Source of the DNA: Erythroxylum novogranatense
Taxonomy: Eukaryota > Streptophyta > Magnoliopsida > Malpighiales > Erythroxylaceae
NCBI GenBank assembly: GCA_029891385.1
Contig: CM057226.1
Location: forward strand, 93,938,977 to 94,002,976
DNA: 64,000 bases
Reading direction: 5' to 3'
This document shows positions 38,019 to 49,570 of this stretch, one piece after another. Made by a program: the position numbers and the translations under genes. Every line of letters starts with the position of its first letter. Within the stretch, counting starts at the first letter, position 1. Below the pieces are notes generated by a model, which did no database searches, was not told the origin of the DNA, and saw only the letters and a list, made by a program, of their open reading frames with translations.

Positions 38019-38295
38019 GCACCAGCTAGAGTGTTTGCTATGACTCGAGAGGAGGCAGAGACCGCTCCAGAAGTGGTAACGGGTATGATTAAACTGTTTG
38101 ATGTTGATGTTCTTGCTTTGTTTGATCCGGGTTCTATCCACTCTTTTGTGTGATCGAGTAGAACTGTATGTGGTAGAGTCTTGAGCCCATTGGATACTCC
38201 GCTGATGGTGAGTACTCCGATCGGCCAGTTTATTGTTATCAGTCAAGTGTATAGAGAGTGTGAGATAGTGATTGGTGATAGAATTAGGAAGAAAA
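38019..38295 (+). pseudogene. Retropepsin-like protease remnant (E)
   Basis: This continues the gag frame after the stop at 38016-38018. Translation gives VFAMTREEAETAPEVVTG followed by a strand ending in ALFDPGSIHSFV, the position of the aspartic protease active site in plant Ty3 pol. Here the motif reads D-P-G. A stop (TGA) follows at about 38151 and the frame then fades into decayed DNA near 38295. Only the N-terminal part of the protease is left, so it cannot be active. Identification rests on the spacing after the knuckle and on the FDPGSxHSF motif. Confidence 0.65.
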
Positions 38296-40121
38296 GGATA
38301 ATACTCTTTCATGATATGAGAAAAAGAACGTTGCCGATAATTAGAAAGGAGAAATAGTGTATGGGTAAACAGAACAGATTATGATCCAATGCAAATGTAT
38401 TGGAAGTGAATTATGGAACATGACAGTAATATTGTACTGTGGTGATATGTTTTCGAAGTGATATAGATATGAATGTATTGCCATGGATCGTTTGAGAAAT
38501 ATATGGATATACGTATACCTGATGAGATCAAAGTGTACAAGTAGAGTGCAATGGAAACATACCCTTGTTATGTTCTTTAGAAAAAAAAAATGGAATCGAA
38601 GTGATTGTTTGGGTAATACGACAAGAGTTATAATCTACAGTAAGAGGATACTAGTGGAATTGAGGTCAGAATGTCATAATGATTATGCATTGATAATTTC
38701 GAATTGATTGAGGATATACATGCGGATGATGAAACAAATGATAATTGGACAATGAGATAGAAGTGAAGAAATAGAGAAAGGGAAATGAAATAGTATTAAA
38801 AAAGGGTGAATTCTGGAAAAACTGAAATGCAGTGGGTGTTAATATGGTTGATTAAAGAGAGAAATGTTGTCTAAGGTCAATGAAAGAACTAATAAAAAGG
38901 GAATAGATAAAGATTCAAAGGTGAGTATGGGAGTCCTATCCTTAGCAGAGACGTAAGCAAGAGGAGTAGAATATGATATTGAAAAAGTATGGTTGTATTT
39001 TTTTTTATGTAAAGGATCCAACTATGCGAGTGGACTCCTAAATTGAAGAGACACTAATTGCCAATATGAGGAGTATTTAGGTTCACGTTGTGTTCTAGGT
39101 AAAAATGTTCAGGAAATGCAAATTTTATCCGTTGAAGGTGTGACAAGCACCAGAAGCTAAGATTGCAAATAGACTAGAGTGTGTGAAGAAACGAGTATAA
39201 ATGCGAAATATGAGAAAATTTAAAGAATGGAGAAAATCAGTCAAGAAAAGTAAGACAATTGGGAAATTGAAAATAACAAGAGGTAATATTTCCTCATTAA
39301 GGAATCAGCTAATTGAGGAATTATTTAAACCAATTGTGGACTCATGGAGTTTTGACAATATTTGTTCAAGTTAATAAATTCCCCGACAATACTATGGTAT
39401 TGAAGATTAAAACGATCTAAGCGAAGTTGATGATATGTTAAGTGTATTGGAAGAGTTGAGGAAAATAGTCTGAGTACGAAATTTTTTTTTTTGAGTAAAT
39501 CGTGTGAGGGACAAAGGTAAAGAAATTGTTGAGGAATTATAACACCAAAATTAATTATATCGTCTGGATTTGGAAATTCAGTAGTATACGATGATGTTTG
39601 CATAAGAGATAAGGATAAGGATCAACACAGTAAAATGAAGTGAATTCATGTGTATGGAGACAATTGAAACCTCATAGGTTGATTGTTAATACATGAATTG
39701 AAACTTGTTATGTACAGAAATATTTTGACTGTGTGTAAGATATACAGAACATGAAATTTAAGGTATTCCTTAAGTTGAAGGAAATTGAATACGAGACTGA
39801 GACAATGGATAGAGTTATTGGAAGGAAGATTATTTTGTACAAATGAGTACAAAAAAAATGGTAAAAACTAGTGTTGAAATCAGATGCATCGAATAAAGAA
39901 TTCAATAGCAGTGAAGTATGAATTCATATATAGAGGTTATCAGATCAAATGCAATAAAGAGTGCTAATTGGAGTCGAATTCAAGGCAAAATGAAGTGCCA
40001 TTAGTTACAGCAAAATGTATGATCAGTTTCACACGGACAAAGCTCAATTCGAGGATTCAGAAATTGTGAACCTTACCAAGAAGTCGAAAACGAATGGGAA
40101 TTTTAAGTTCAAGTAGGGAAA
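38296..40121 (+). other. Decayed middle of E, related to C interior
   Basis: About 1.8 kb of AT-rich DNA where protease end, reverse transcriptase, RNase H and integrase core should be. No frame is open for long and no catalytic motif is visible. Segments around 38910-39110 (with AATATGAGGAGTAT) and 40045-40130 resemble 21385-21480 and 22140-22215 of C. So this filler is shared by two elements rather than random flanking DNA. Confidence 0.6.
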
Positions 40122-40983
40122 ATGATATGGGTGATTGTAGATAGGCTAATGAAGTCAGCACACTCCTTGCCAATTCGACAGACTGATGGACAGTCGGAGA
40201 GGACGATACAGAATTTGGAGGCTATGTTGAGAGCTTGTGCTTTGGATTTCAAATGTTCGTGGGATGATCACTTACCTTTAATTGAGATTGCTTACAACAA
40301 TTCCTATCACTCGGGAATTCAGATGGCATCTTATGAGGCTTTGTATGGTAGGAGATGTAAGACTCCTTTATGTTGGGATGAGGAAGGTGAGAGGAAGCTT
40401 GTAGGACCTGAGTTAGTGCAAGTTACAGTGGATAAAGTGAGGTTAGTGTAGAAGAGGCTTAAAGCAGCTCAAGATAGGATGAAGAGCTACACAGATGTCC
40501 ATAGGAAAAAAAGATGGAGTTTGAAGTGGGTGAGAAGGTATTCCTTAGAGCTTCTCCATGGAAGGGTGTTTGGAGGTTTGGTAAGAAGGGCAAACTTAGC
40601 CCGAGGTATATAGGTCCCTATGAGATCATTGAGAGGATCGGGCCTTTGGCTTATAAGTTAGATTTGCCATTGGAGTTGTCTAAGATTCACAATGTGTTTC
40701 ATGTGCCGATGCTAAGGAGGTACAGATCGGATCCTTCGCATATAGTTCAACCTTCAGAGGTTCAGTTGAGGGAGGATTTGACTTATGAGGAAAAACCAGT
40801 GGAGATCTTGGATTCAAAGGAAAAAGTGTTAAGGAACAGGATTGTGAAATTAGTCAAGGTCTTGTGGAGGAACCATTCGACCGAGGAGGCTACTTGGGAG
40901 CCTTTGGAAGCCATGAGGGAGAAGTATCCCTATCTCTTCATGGATTCAGGTAAGGATTTCGAGGACGAAATTCTTTTAGGAGG
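40122..40983 (+). pseudogene. Integrase C-terminal region plus chromodomain (E pol end)
   Basis: This is the last part of a Ty3/gypsy polyprotein. The first frame (to 40451) contains QTDGQSERTIQNLEAMLR, the segment with the third acidic residue of the integrase catalytic triad, then AYNNSYHSGIQMASYEALYG, typical of plant chromoviruses. The two upstream catalytic aspartates are missing. A TAG follows at 40449-40451 and there is a frame change in an A-run near 40506-40512. The second frame (40514 on) continues VGEKVFLRASPWKG, RYIGPYEI, HNVFHVPMLRRY and a chromodomain-like end (VKVLWRNHSTEEATWEP). The chromodomain is thought to steer integration to heterochromatin. Coding runs almost to the polypurine tract at about 40978. 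Confidence 0.85.
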
Positions 40984-40990
40984 GGAGAAT

Positions 40991-43900
40991 TGTTGGGCCC
41001 CGAAAATTTTTTATTTTTCTTTTATTATTTATGGATTTATTTAATTATCTGCTTACTTTAATTATTTTATTTTTGCCTTAATTGATTTAATTATGTGTTT
41101 ATATAGATATTTTTTTATTGAGTTTTGGAATTAGCATGTGTGATTGGGAATTAAAATGAAGGCTTGGACCTAATATTGGAAAGTATGGGCTTTAGGAATG
41201 AAGAAGGAGGATTAGAAATAAATGGATGATGTGTAGTGGGCTTGTAGAAGGAGGAGAGCCCAAAAGCCTTGCAGGTTATAAAAAGGAGACTCAAAACTAT
41301 GTAGTTTTGAGAGAGGGTTTCAAGTTGAGAATTAAATGGGTTAAATAAATTAAAGAGGAGAAGAAGAGTAGAAGTAAGTGTCGTAGAGCCAAAGGAAAAA
41401 GAAGAGAAGAAAATATGAACAAGAGGAAGATGAGGGTTTCGGCCAAGAGAGGAAGGAGACCCGTAGGAGGTTTGAAGGGAGGAAGAAAGAAGAGGAAATA
41501 AGAGAGAAAGCTACTTGTAGAAGGTAAGATCTATCCTTTCTTGTGTTAGGTTCAAGTATGGGAAGAAATGGAAGTTAGGGTTTGTGTAGAGATTTGAGAA
41601 AGATGAAGAGAAGGGTAAGATCTATGTATTTTTGGGATTTCTAAGCTAAGGTTATGGTTATTCTAGCATAAATGGCTTATGGGTAGGTTAGGTTTAAGGT
41701 AGACTATTATTTTGCTTGATTTTATGAATGCTATGCTTTCCTTTAGAATGTATGTATTGAATAGAGTATAATTGCATTGAAGGAAATCAAAAGAACCCCA
41801 CTCAAGACAAGGAGGAAGGGCAATCTTGACTTCGGATACCGAAGATAGGTGGGTAACATTTTTATAGTTGCTGTGTAATGGGAAAATGCCCTATGTGTGC
41901 TATCTTTAATGATTATGTGCATATTGAAAGTGTATTTCCTTTGATTTGAATGTAAAGTGTGAAACTATGATGATTCGAAAGTATGAAAGAAGCATAAAAT
42001 GCTATTTTTGTGTTTGAACATGTGAACATAAATTGGTTGCGATTGGGCAAGAGAGAGCCTATATCGATAGACACGTGCACATGGACCCCCTAGCCTTCTC
42101 CCGGCTGCCCGCTTGTGGCCTACAAGATCCGAAAGTGGACTCGATGTGTTTACGGTAAACTTCAGTTTTCGTTGTGTTTACGATAAACTTCGGTTTATTC
42201 GTTGTGTTTGTGAAGCTCGCGAGCCAAATGTGTGCATCCCATCATTTATTTGTGTTTATGATGCATAATATGTGTTTGATTGCTTTAAACTTTCATGTTA
42301 TGCTTATGTGATGATTTTGGGTTATTTGAGCTTTATATGATAAATTGCTATTGTTTTGGATTGTTAAATTGTGTGTTGTGTGGCTCATCACTCGACGGCT
42401 ATAAACATGTTAGCCACTGAGCCGTGTTAGCTCACCCGATTCTCCCTCCTCAGGTGCGAATTCTAGTTGATCGCGGAACCTTGCAAGGCATCGGGCATTA
42501 CTCCAAGAATACTAGAAACTTTTGTATTAAGTTAGTAACTAGCTTTTGGAATAGCTTTATAAGCATATCAAGCATTGAGCATCTCATATTCTGTATTTTG
42601 TACTTGATTTTGATGAATATGATTATATGTAACTAAAGCTGTGGATGAATTCTTGTATGGTTGGTAGATGTGAATGAGAGCTCTAGTACTCTCCATATTG
42701 TGAAAATGTTGATTTCAATCTGTGTATGGCCTTGAAATAGTGTGTATGAGTATTTTTATTTTGAGTTGTTGCTGGGTTTTTAACTTTGGGAGAGGTCGCT
42801 GGAAAATTTCTATGAGTTATGTGTTGTTGAAGGTCTGAAATTCTGGGTTGATATGGATTGTATGGGATCATTTAGATCTATTGAGAATGATAGGCGAGCT
42901 GTAGGACTCTCCCAGGATGATTTATGAGTCATTTATGATGAGTTAAATTGGTAGGTATGAGTCGTTGGATTTAAATGCAGGTGCTGTCCAAGTGACAGAT
43001 TATCAGGTAGAGCTTTGAGTCCACTTTTGACCCTCATAGAGTTAGAATATAGGCCGAATATCTTCATCAAAGTTGTATATAATTCTTTTACCTTTCCATA
43101 GACACCAATTTTGTTAAATTTGGAGTTCTGGGTCAAAAGTTATGGGGGTCGCAAGTTCTAGAGCTGTTTGTGGAGAGCTAGTCGATCGGCCTTTGAGTAA
43201 AATTTGGACTTCCTTAATGGCCGAGCTTGTCTTTAATTCCTTCTTGAAAAATGTAGATTTTTCTTCTAGCTTTCCAACACTTCCAACCGTGTTTGATTTG
43301 GAGCTCGGAGTCAAAAGTTATTGAGGTTAGAAGTCTGATAGGTCGGATCGCCGAGCAGGTCGCTCGGCTCGGCACGCGAGCGCCCAAGGCGCTCGGCAGG
43401 CCAAGCGAGGCGAGCGACGAGTTGGTCGCTCGCCCGATCGCTCGCCCATGGGGGCGAGCGATGCCGCTCGGCCATGCGGCCGAGGGACGAGCGACCGTGC
43501 GAGTGAGCGTTTGGGGGTCGGTTTTGGCCGACCGACCCCTCTCTCTTTTTTTGGCCATAACTTTTTGTGTAGACCTCCGATTGAGCTGATTTTCGAAGCG
43601 ATGGATTACTAAGAACATTTTCTATCTTTCTACTCTTGATTTACCAGTTTTTCTTTTAAATTGAAAAAGGTGATTTGAAACAAATTGTTGAGGTCGGCTG
43701 ATCAAGTCTGAATATACTTCACTAATTTTTAAATATCTGGAGCTATAGGGCTCGGATCGAGGCGATTCTTGTTTTAGATGAAAATAGAGACATAAATCTA
43801 CACTTTTTATGAAGGAACTGATCAGTAATTCAGCCTCTAATGTTTTCAAATTTTGACATGAAGTCGGTAGAGGGACTGTTTTCACTGTTTCCTTTAAAAT

Positions 43901-44110
43901 AGTATTTTTGTCATAACTTTTGCATTTCTAATCCGAATTGAACGATTTCAGTGGCGTTAGAATCGTGAGATCATGAGGAACAATTTTATTAAAAATCAAA
44001 TTCCAAATTTTCTATTAAAAGTTCCTCTACTTATGGTCAGTTGTGTTCGGTTTTGGGTCTTCCGTGCTTATATGGATCCGAATGTTGGGCCTTGGAAACG
44101 GGGTCCAACA
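40991..44110 (+). repeat. Family E 3' LTR (3120 bp)
   Basis: Directly preceded by GAGGACGAAATTCTTTTAGG and an AGGAGGGGAGAAT polypurine tract. It matches the 5' LTR almost base for base except for scattered changes and the CpG-rich island (43350-43513), which is longer here and contains extra GCTCGCCC/GGGCGAGC words. TATA-like TATAAAAAGG is at 41277-41286. The hairpin GGGGTCGG...CCGACCCC is at 43514-43539. Confidence 0.88.
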
Positions 44111-44474
44111 ATTGGACAGTCATTTTTCCTGCTGGAAAAATATGCAGGCTACCACTTGGAATTTTTCCTAGTCCAAAAAAGTCCTCCAAAATTTCACAAA
44201 AATTTTACTAAGATTTACTAACAATTTTGTAAACCTCAAAGACCTTTTCCAATCAATTTTTCAAACACAATCTCACACTTTTCATGATAGCTACATTTAT
44301 GATGAAATGTATCGAAAAAAATGTCATGCATGCATGTACAGTCATTTACATGTGCAAAAGTCACTATTTACAAGTATGAGTATGCATGAACATACCAAGA
44401 CAATTCTAAACACTCATGACCCGTTCCAAATTACTATTCTACCCTTCCCATCGGTGATGGGATGTTACAGTTTC

Positions 44475-45709
44475 AGAAAACAACGATTAATAAATTATTT
44501 CAGTATAATTGATGACCTTGATTGATTATAATTTTTGATGCCAATTGTTTTAATATATCCCGCTTTCTAAATTGTGAACAATTTTATTTTTAGTTGTAGG
44601 AACTCTTTCATTCATGTACTTTAAGAAGATCCTTTTGTGGGTCTGAAGAGGTAAGTGATTTTGTTTTTCACGATGTTTTTGTGAACTTGGTTTAATATAG
44701 GTATTTGTTTGTGGTTCGAACTTCCCATTTGAACTTCCTACATTTTTAATTTAAATGGCCAGGACGATGTGAAACATGTTTGTCGTATGAACTTCAGTTT
44801 ATCATTGAATTAATATAGAATGAGTTTGACTTATATTATAGTTCCAATTACCTTAATTATAGCAATCCATTATTTCATTGATGCTCTGTGAAATAATTAT
44901 CTTCTCTTTATTTTTCATGTGTGAATTTTGAAACACATTTTTAAAAATTATATATGTGAAAACAATTTATTAAAATAAGTATTCATATTTTGTGAATACT
45001 TATTATATTTGACACTAGTACATATTTAATATAGGAATTTTAATATTAGTTATCTTCTAACATATATGTTTACAACATATACGTTTGATCTTAAGTTTAC
45101 AAATATTTTAGATCTGAACCTGTAAACCTTAACCCATAACCCGTGATGGAGCTTTTGTGAGGCTTATAGGTAAAAAAATATAAGGAGACTAAAAGTCACA
45201 ACGAGAACTTGTTGTCTTGATTCACAAGTCTTATCCTAGATGTTATGTAATATTTAGTGAACATGAATGATACTAACTATGGAATCACTATTTTAAATTA
45301 ATAGTTTTGTATAAATGAGTTATGTTCATAGATCTTGGATGTATAGATGATTAACACCTGATGGTTACATTAATCCTGAATTTATTGTAAGAGTTGAAGC
45401 TTTTATTTATTATCCAGACATGGGGACTCATTTACCTTTATCAACTCTCATGTCACTTAGGATCTAAGAAAATAATTATATAAATGTGATTTATCTATGA
45501 AGTACTCTAGACTAAACTTTAAACTAATTATATTATTGTTCTATGACTATAACAATTAGTCTCATAATTGAATTCAAAGTTTGTACTTCAATATGGGATT
45601 CAACAAATTGCCTTATTTCCTTTTGTATATATTGTGTAAAATATTGGATTCAAATTCAAATTCTTATATTTCTAGAAAATTCAATAAACAATGAATTTCA
45701 GATAAAAAT
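44475..45709. other. AT-rich stretch between B and the CACTA gene
   Basis: About 1.2 kb without a recognisable domain. It may belong to the 5' part of the CACTA element, since the transposase-like gene follows, but I found no CACTACAAGAAA terminus here or left of B (13942-14432). Scattered splice-like signals exist (a GTAAGTG near 44651), none convincing. Confidence 0.35.
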
Positions 45710-45878
45710 ATGTCACCAAAGAGACAACGTGATGTAATGTGGCCTAGGTTTAGATGCATGTTTGGAGGTACTTATTGTGAGGGTGGACCATCACAGTCTC
45801 CAGCTATAACTGAATCACCACCTCCACCTCCAGGGCCTACAGTTGCAGATGAAGCATCCCCTCCTACTCCTGATGCTT

Positions 45879-45954
45879 CACCATCCACCACTCATGCATC
45901 ATCCACTATCCCTACTCACCATCCACCACTCATGCATCATCCACTATCCCTACA
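45879..45954 (+). repeat. 38-bp tandem duplication in the CACTA exon
   Basis: The segment 45879-45916 is repeated at 45917-45954 with a single change at the last base. Both copies start CACCATCCACCACTCATGCA. Since 38 is not a multiple of three, the frame downstream changes. The frame encoding DDCGPRVEGPNGRKF after the repeat looks like the true continuation, and differs from that of the MSPKRQR start. Confidence 0.85.
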
Positions 45955-46593
45955 GCAGATGAAGGAGATGACTGCGGGCCTAGAGTTGAGGGACCAAATG
46001 GAAGAAAGTTTATAACAAATGTCAGTAATCTATAAGTGAAATTGCATGAAACACTATATATGTTTATAATTAAGTTATAGGTTTAAATATTTACAAATGG
46101 TATAAAATTATTTGTTCTTATATTAGGTTGATTTCTTTGGACCGTGCTTAAAAAATATGACATCTTCATTCAAGGAGAGCGTTGATCTTGAGGGTTATAT
46201 ATGGAAGAAGATCTCTTAGTCTACAAAGACATTTTACTTTCAGGAGTTTAAGGTACAATATGCAAATAATTTTATTTTTTAATTAATTTGTATACATTAA
46301 TTAGATAAAGATTAGTAGATTATAAGTTATTGAATTTTTTTTAATTTCAGAAACAATTTTTATGGGAATTTGGTATCAACAGGGTTATACATCAAGTACG
46401 GGAGAGGAGAGTTCACTCACATTATCATGACTTTATTAGTATGATACACAAGGCTGGTGTACGATAGCTTTATATTTCTGAGAGCATATGGAGTCGTTGG
46501 CAGGAGTATTGGACATCACCTGAGGCAATGTCCATCTTAAGGCATAACTCGACCAACAAATGTGGAGGCTTAAGAGAAAACAACCTTCCTGTA

Positions 46594-49570
46594 TGTAACA
46601 CCGCACTCTTGCAAGAAACGTACCTGACATCCTAATTGATATTCGAGTATGTATCTCACAAAGATGGCATGCTATAATAGTCATTCAGTCAAAACTCGTT
46701 ACTAATTTATAAAACAACTTATGGATATGTGGAAAATCAATGATCAATTTTGGCCTAATTTTTATTTATAAACATTTTTTATTACAATAATTAAAATCAT
46801 TATTTAACTCATCAGAGTTTTAGTCAACACTTGGGCCCATTATAGAAACGAAACACTTGTAGTCATAATAACATTACATTTCAAGATCATTTTCATACAC
46901 GATGAATAACACTTATGACTACACTTTTGATACAACAAAATTAAATATATATGTAGGCGCAAAATGATCCCGACCCAAAACTCTTACTCGAATACAATTT
47001 CAACTCCAATTTGCCTATCTAGAGATCTCTATTAAACCTGAAAAACCACGTTGTAATTTTGATGAGTTTTGCGAATTCAGTTGAGTAACCATCCTCGATG
47101 CTTCACTCATGTAATAGAATACAATCACCATAAAGTCATATAGTGCATACAGTCATATAGTTCATATAAACCTGATAAACATCAAGTTTTATTGCAAGCA
47201 AGTAGTAATACAATCAATAGTTCATTCATTCTATCATTTCATTATAGCTTTGCAAATCATTCAATGAATTACAATCATATGTGGATGTTATATGTATAAG
47301 ACTCACATTTGTTTTTATATTTTTGTGACTATGTGTTTTTACAGTATCCCGAATCATCGGGTTTGGTCAGTCAGTTTGTCCCTTATACGTTATGGATACA
47401 GGGCTCATTGATCATAGTAAGCCATAGGCTTTAATCACATATGTAAGAGCTTAACACTCTTTTCAGTAACAATCTCAGTCTTATTAGCAACATCAGTCAC
47501 AACTCCTTTATATTACATGTAATGGAATGAAAAGCATGTCACAATTCAAAAATCAAATTCAATCACTTTCATTGGCAAGTATTATAACAGTATAACAGCC
47601 ATAGTATCAATCACAGTAACAATAATCGTCGGACTAGATCCGACATTCAAATTTTTAGTTGAGAATTAGATAATCATTTAGGTAGTTACATTCACATACA
47701 AATAACACTTCCAATATCATTTCCTTGTATTAAAATACCTTGTACAAATATTGTCTAGAATCTAGTACATAGTTAGCACATTTCAGTACAATTCAATGGG
47801 ACAGTAATATTCAAAACAAATAAAGTAAGACCATCTTAGGTTACTCATAGTTGCACCCTTAAGCTTATTTCCTTGACGTTCAAGTAATATTTGGAAGTGG
47901 TTGTTCGTCTATATGCAATAAAAACAGTTTCATATTATTAGAGTGCTTATGTAATATAATAAACACACTTATCAATGTTTCATGTACCATGTATGTTCAA
48001 TGATAAATTCTCAGGTATATTCCTGTCATACATTGATGTACATATTAATTGTACTCCAATTGTATCAAAACTCAATCACTCAATCTCTATTCAAATTATT
48101 TTTTAAAGCATTCCATTCGGGGCAACAGTATTTGATCAGTAAGATCAAGAAAATGAAGTATTTAAATAACACTTTCTTTTAGAAAATTGTTCATTTGTAT
48201 CTTAGGTTGCTATTGACATTAAGATAATTCAATTTGATTCAATATACTGAAAGTTATACTCCAAATATGTCAGTCTGTTCTTAAGCTATAACAGAACTCA
48301 TAACTCAACTTTAGAACAGATTTTGGAATTATTAAAACCAGAATTACAATTTGACTTCTTCAGGACAATTGTAGCTTTATGTCCCTATTTTCATTTAAAT
48401 GATGAATCAACTCATTTGGAGCTTTACAGATGAAGATATAATCAAAATACTAAAGTATGTTTAGTAAAATATTCCAGTTCATACTATTCCAGCATATCCC
48501 CTCACTTTCATTCAATCAATGTTTTTCAAATCAATTCAGAAGGCTACCAATTTTTATGAAGAAGTAGAACGATTTGTTATGAGTTTATTGGTTCAACTCT
48601 CATGTCATTTGGATATCAGGAGAAAAAGTTATAACAAAAAGAGCAAGGAAATTAAAAATTATCTCTCTTCAAAAAACACTTCGGCGATGTCGCGATCGTG
48701 CAGAAGCATGATTGTGACTTTCTCTCTTCTTCATTTCTCCAGAAATACGAAACCCAGTTTTCATATCTTCTTCCATTTTTTCTATATTTTTCATTTCTTA
48801 TACTTTCCAACTAATAAATCTATACAATCTCAAAACAAGGCATATGCAAGCTAACCGACACCTCACACGAGTTTTCTCCCACTATTATGTTCATCCTTTC
48901 TCTCACTATTGTGTTTTCATCTTTTCCACAGCTCACAACTTCACAACACTTAGTAACTCAATTTTAATTCCAAATACACTTACTGCTCATTCTTTAACAA
49001 ATTTAATTCCTCATCTAAGTCATTTAATATATTCATTCACCGAAACGTTACACCGTAAACATCATTAGAGTTACTTACATGATTCATTGCCAACAAAGAG
49101 AATAAATCACTACAACTTGATGCTCGGTGTTTGATAAAATTGGAAGTAAATTTGATAATAATATTACTCTCGATGAAGAACAAAACAACGTCTAAAACAC
49201 ATATCTACATGTTCTCTTGCATGGTTTAACATTCGTCACTATTTTTATGCTCCCACATGTCACACTTGCACATAGGCTATTAGTCATCAATGTAATCAGT
49301 CCATGTTTCACACAACAAAAAATTCTGAAAAAATACTACTAGTCTCTAATTAAATCTTTAATGCATATAATTCACAATTCACATTTTGATCACCTTAATC
49401 AGTCAATTATACCTTCAAATTTCAATGAATGCATGAACAATTATTTTACATATGACAACAATAAATATCCACATGTGTGTGAATATACAATGATGCATGA
49501 GCATGCAATACACTCTACAGTATGTTCAATTCACTATTCTGTGATCTAGCCCTGATCATGGGATGTTACA
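46594..49570 (-). mobile_element. Solo LTR (family G, related to B) inside the CACTA gene
   Basis: A 2977-bp sequence that starts TGTAACACCGC and ends GGGATGTTACA on the + strand, flanked by perfect target duplications CTGTA (46589-46593 and 49571-49575). There is no second LTR, primer site or polypurine tract, so it is a solo LTR left by recombination between the LTRs of a former full element. Orientation is inferred from the B LTR, whose ends and some inner phrases (CCCTTATA, ACAGGGCTCATT) it shares. Removing it with one CTGTA restores an uninterrupted exon. Confidence 0.88.

Larger units (their letters stand above)
34047..44110 (+). mobile_element. Family E: chromovirus-type Ty3/gypsy element nested in B, defective
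   Basis: LTRs are 34047-37122 (3076 bp) and 40991-44110 (3120 bp), starting TGTTGGGCCCC and ending GGTCCAACA. Target duplication ATTGG lies at 34042-34046 and 44111-44115. The interior holds a gag remnant with a zinc knuckle, a protease-like stretch, about 1.8 kb of decayed DNA, and the integrase C-terminal part with a chromodomain-like end. Reverse transcriptase, RNase H and most of the integrase core are missing or unrecognisable. The LTRs differ little except in the CpG-rich island, so insertion looks recent relative to the decay of the interior. The integrase and chromodomain point to the chromovirus branch, perhaps Tekay/Del-like. Confidence 0.9.
14433..44469 (-). mobile_element. Family B: large coding-poor Ty3/gypsy-type element with two nested insertions
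   Basis: Minus-strand order: right LTR (44469 to 30043, split by E), primer-binding site at 30036-30025, a 3.26-kb interior, polypurine tract at about 26794-26782, then left LTR (26781 to 14433, split by C). LTRs run from TGTAACATCCC to GGGGTGTTACA. Flanking bases GTTTT (14428-14432) and GTTTC (44470-44474) form a target duplication with one mismatch. No gag or pol domain is recognisable in the interior, so this looks like a LARD-type non-autonomous element or a very decayed copy. The element is about 12.5 kb without C and E. Confidence 0.82.
30043..44469 (-). repeat. Family B right LTR (5' LTR on minus), interrupted by E
   Basis: B sequence occupies 30043-34046 and 44116-44469, about 4.36 kb. 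It begins TGTAACACCCC on the + strand and ends GGGATGTTACA. It is colinear with the left LTR apart from scattered substitutions, the swapped segment 32824-33248 and differences in the CpG-rich island (32160-32240). The two ends flanking E join at ATTGG to give the uninterrupted sequence seen at about 26410-26440 in the left LTR. Confidence 0.82.

Noticed and set aside
37731..38312. 193-codon minus-strand frame opposite gag of E
   Set aside because: Antisense shadow of a recognisable zinc-knuckle gag frame.
43214..43618. 134-codon minus-strand frame in E 3' LTR
   Set aside because: Covers the CGAGCG island; the equivalent in the 5' LTR (36271-36570) is a different, shorter protein.
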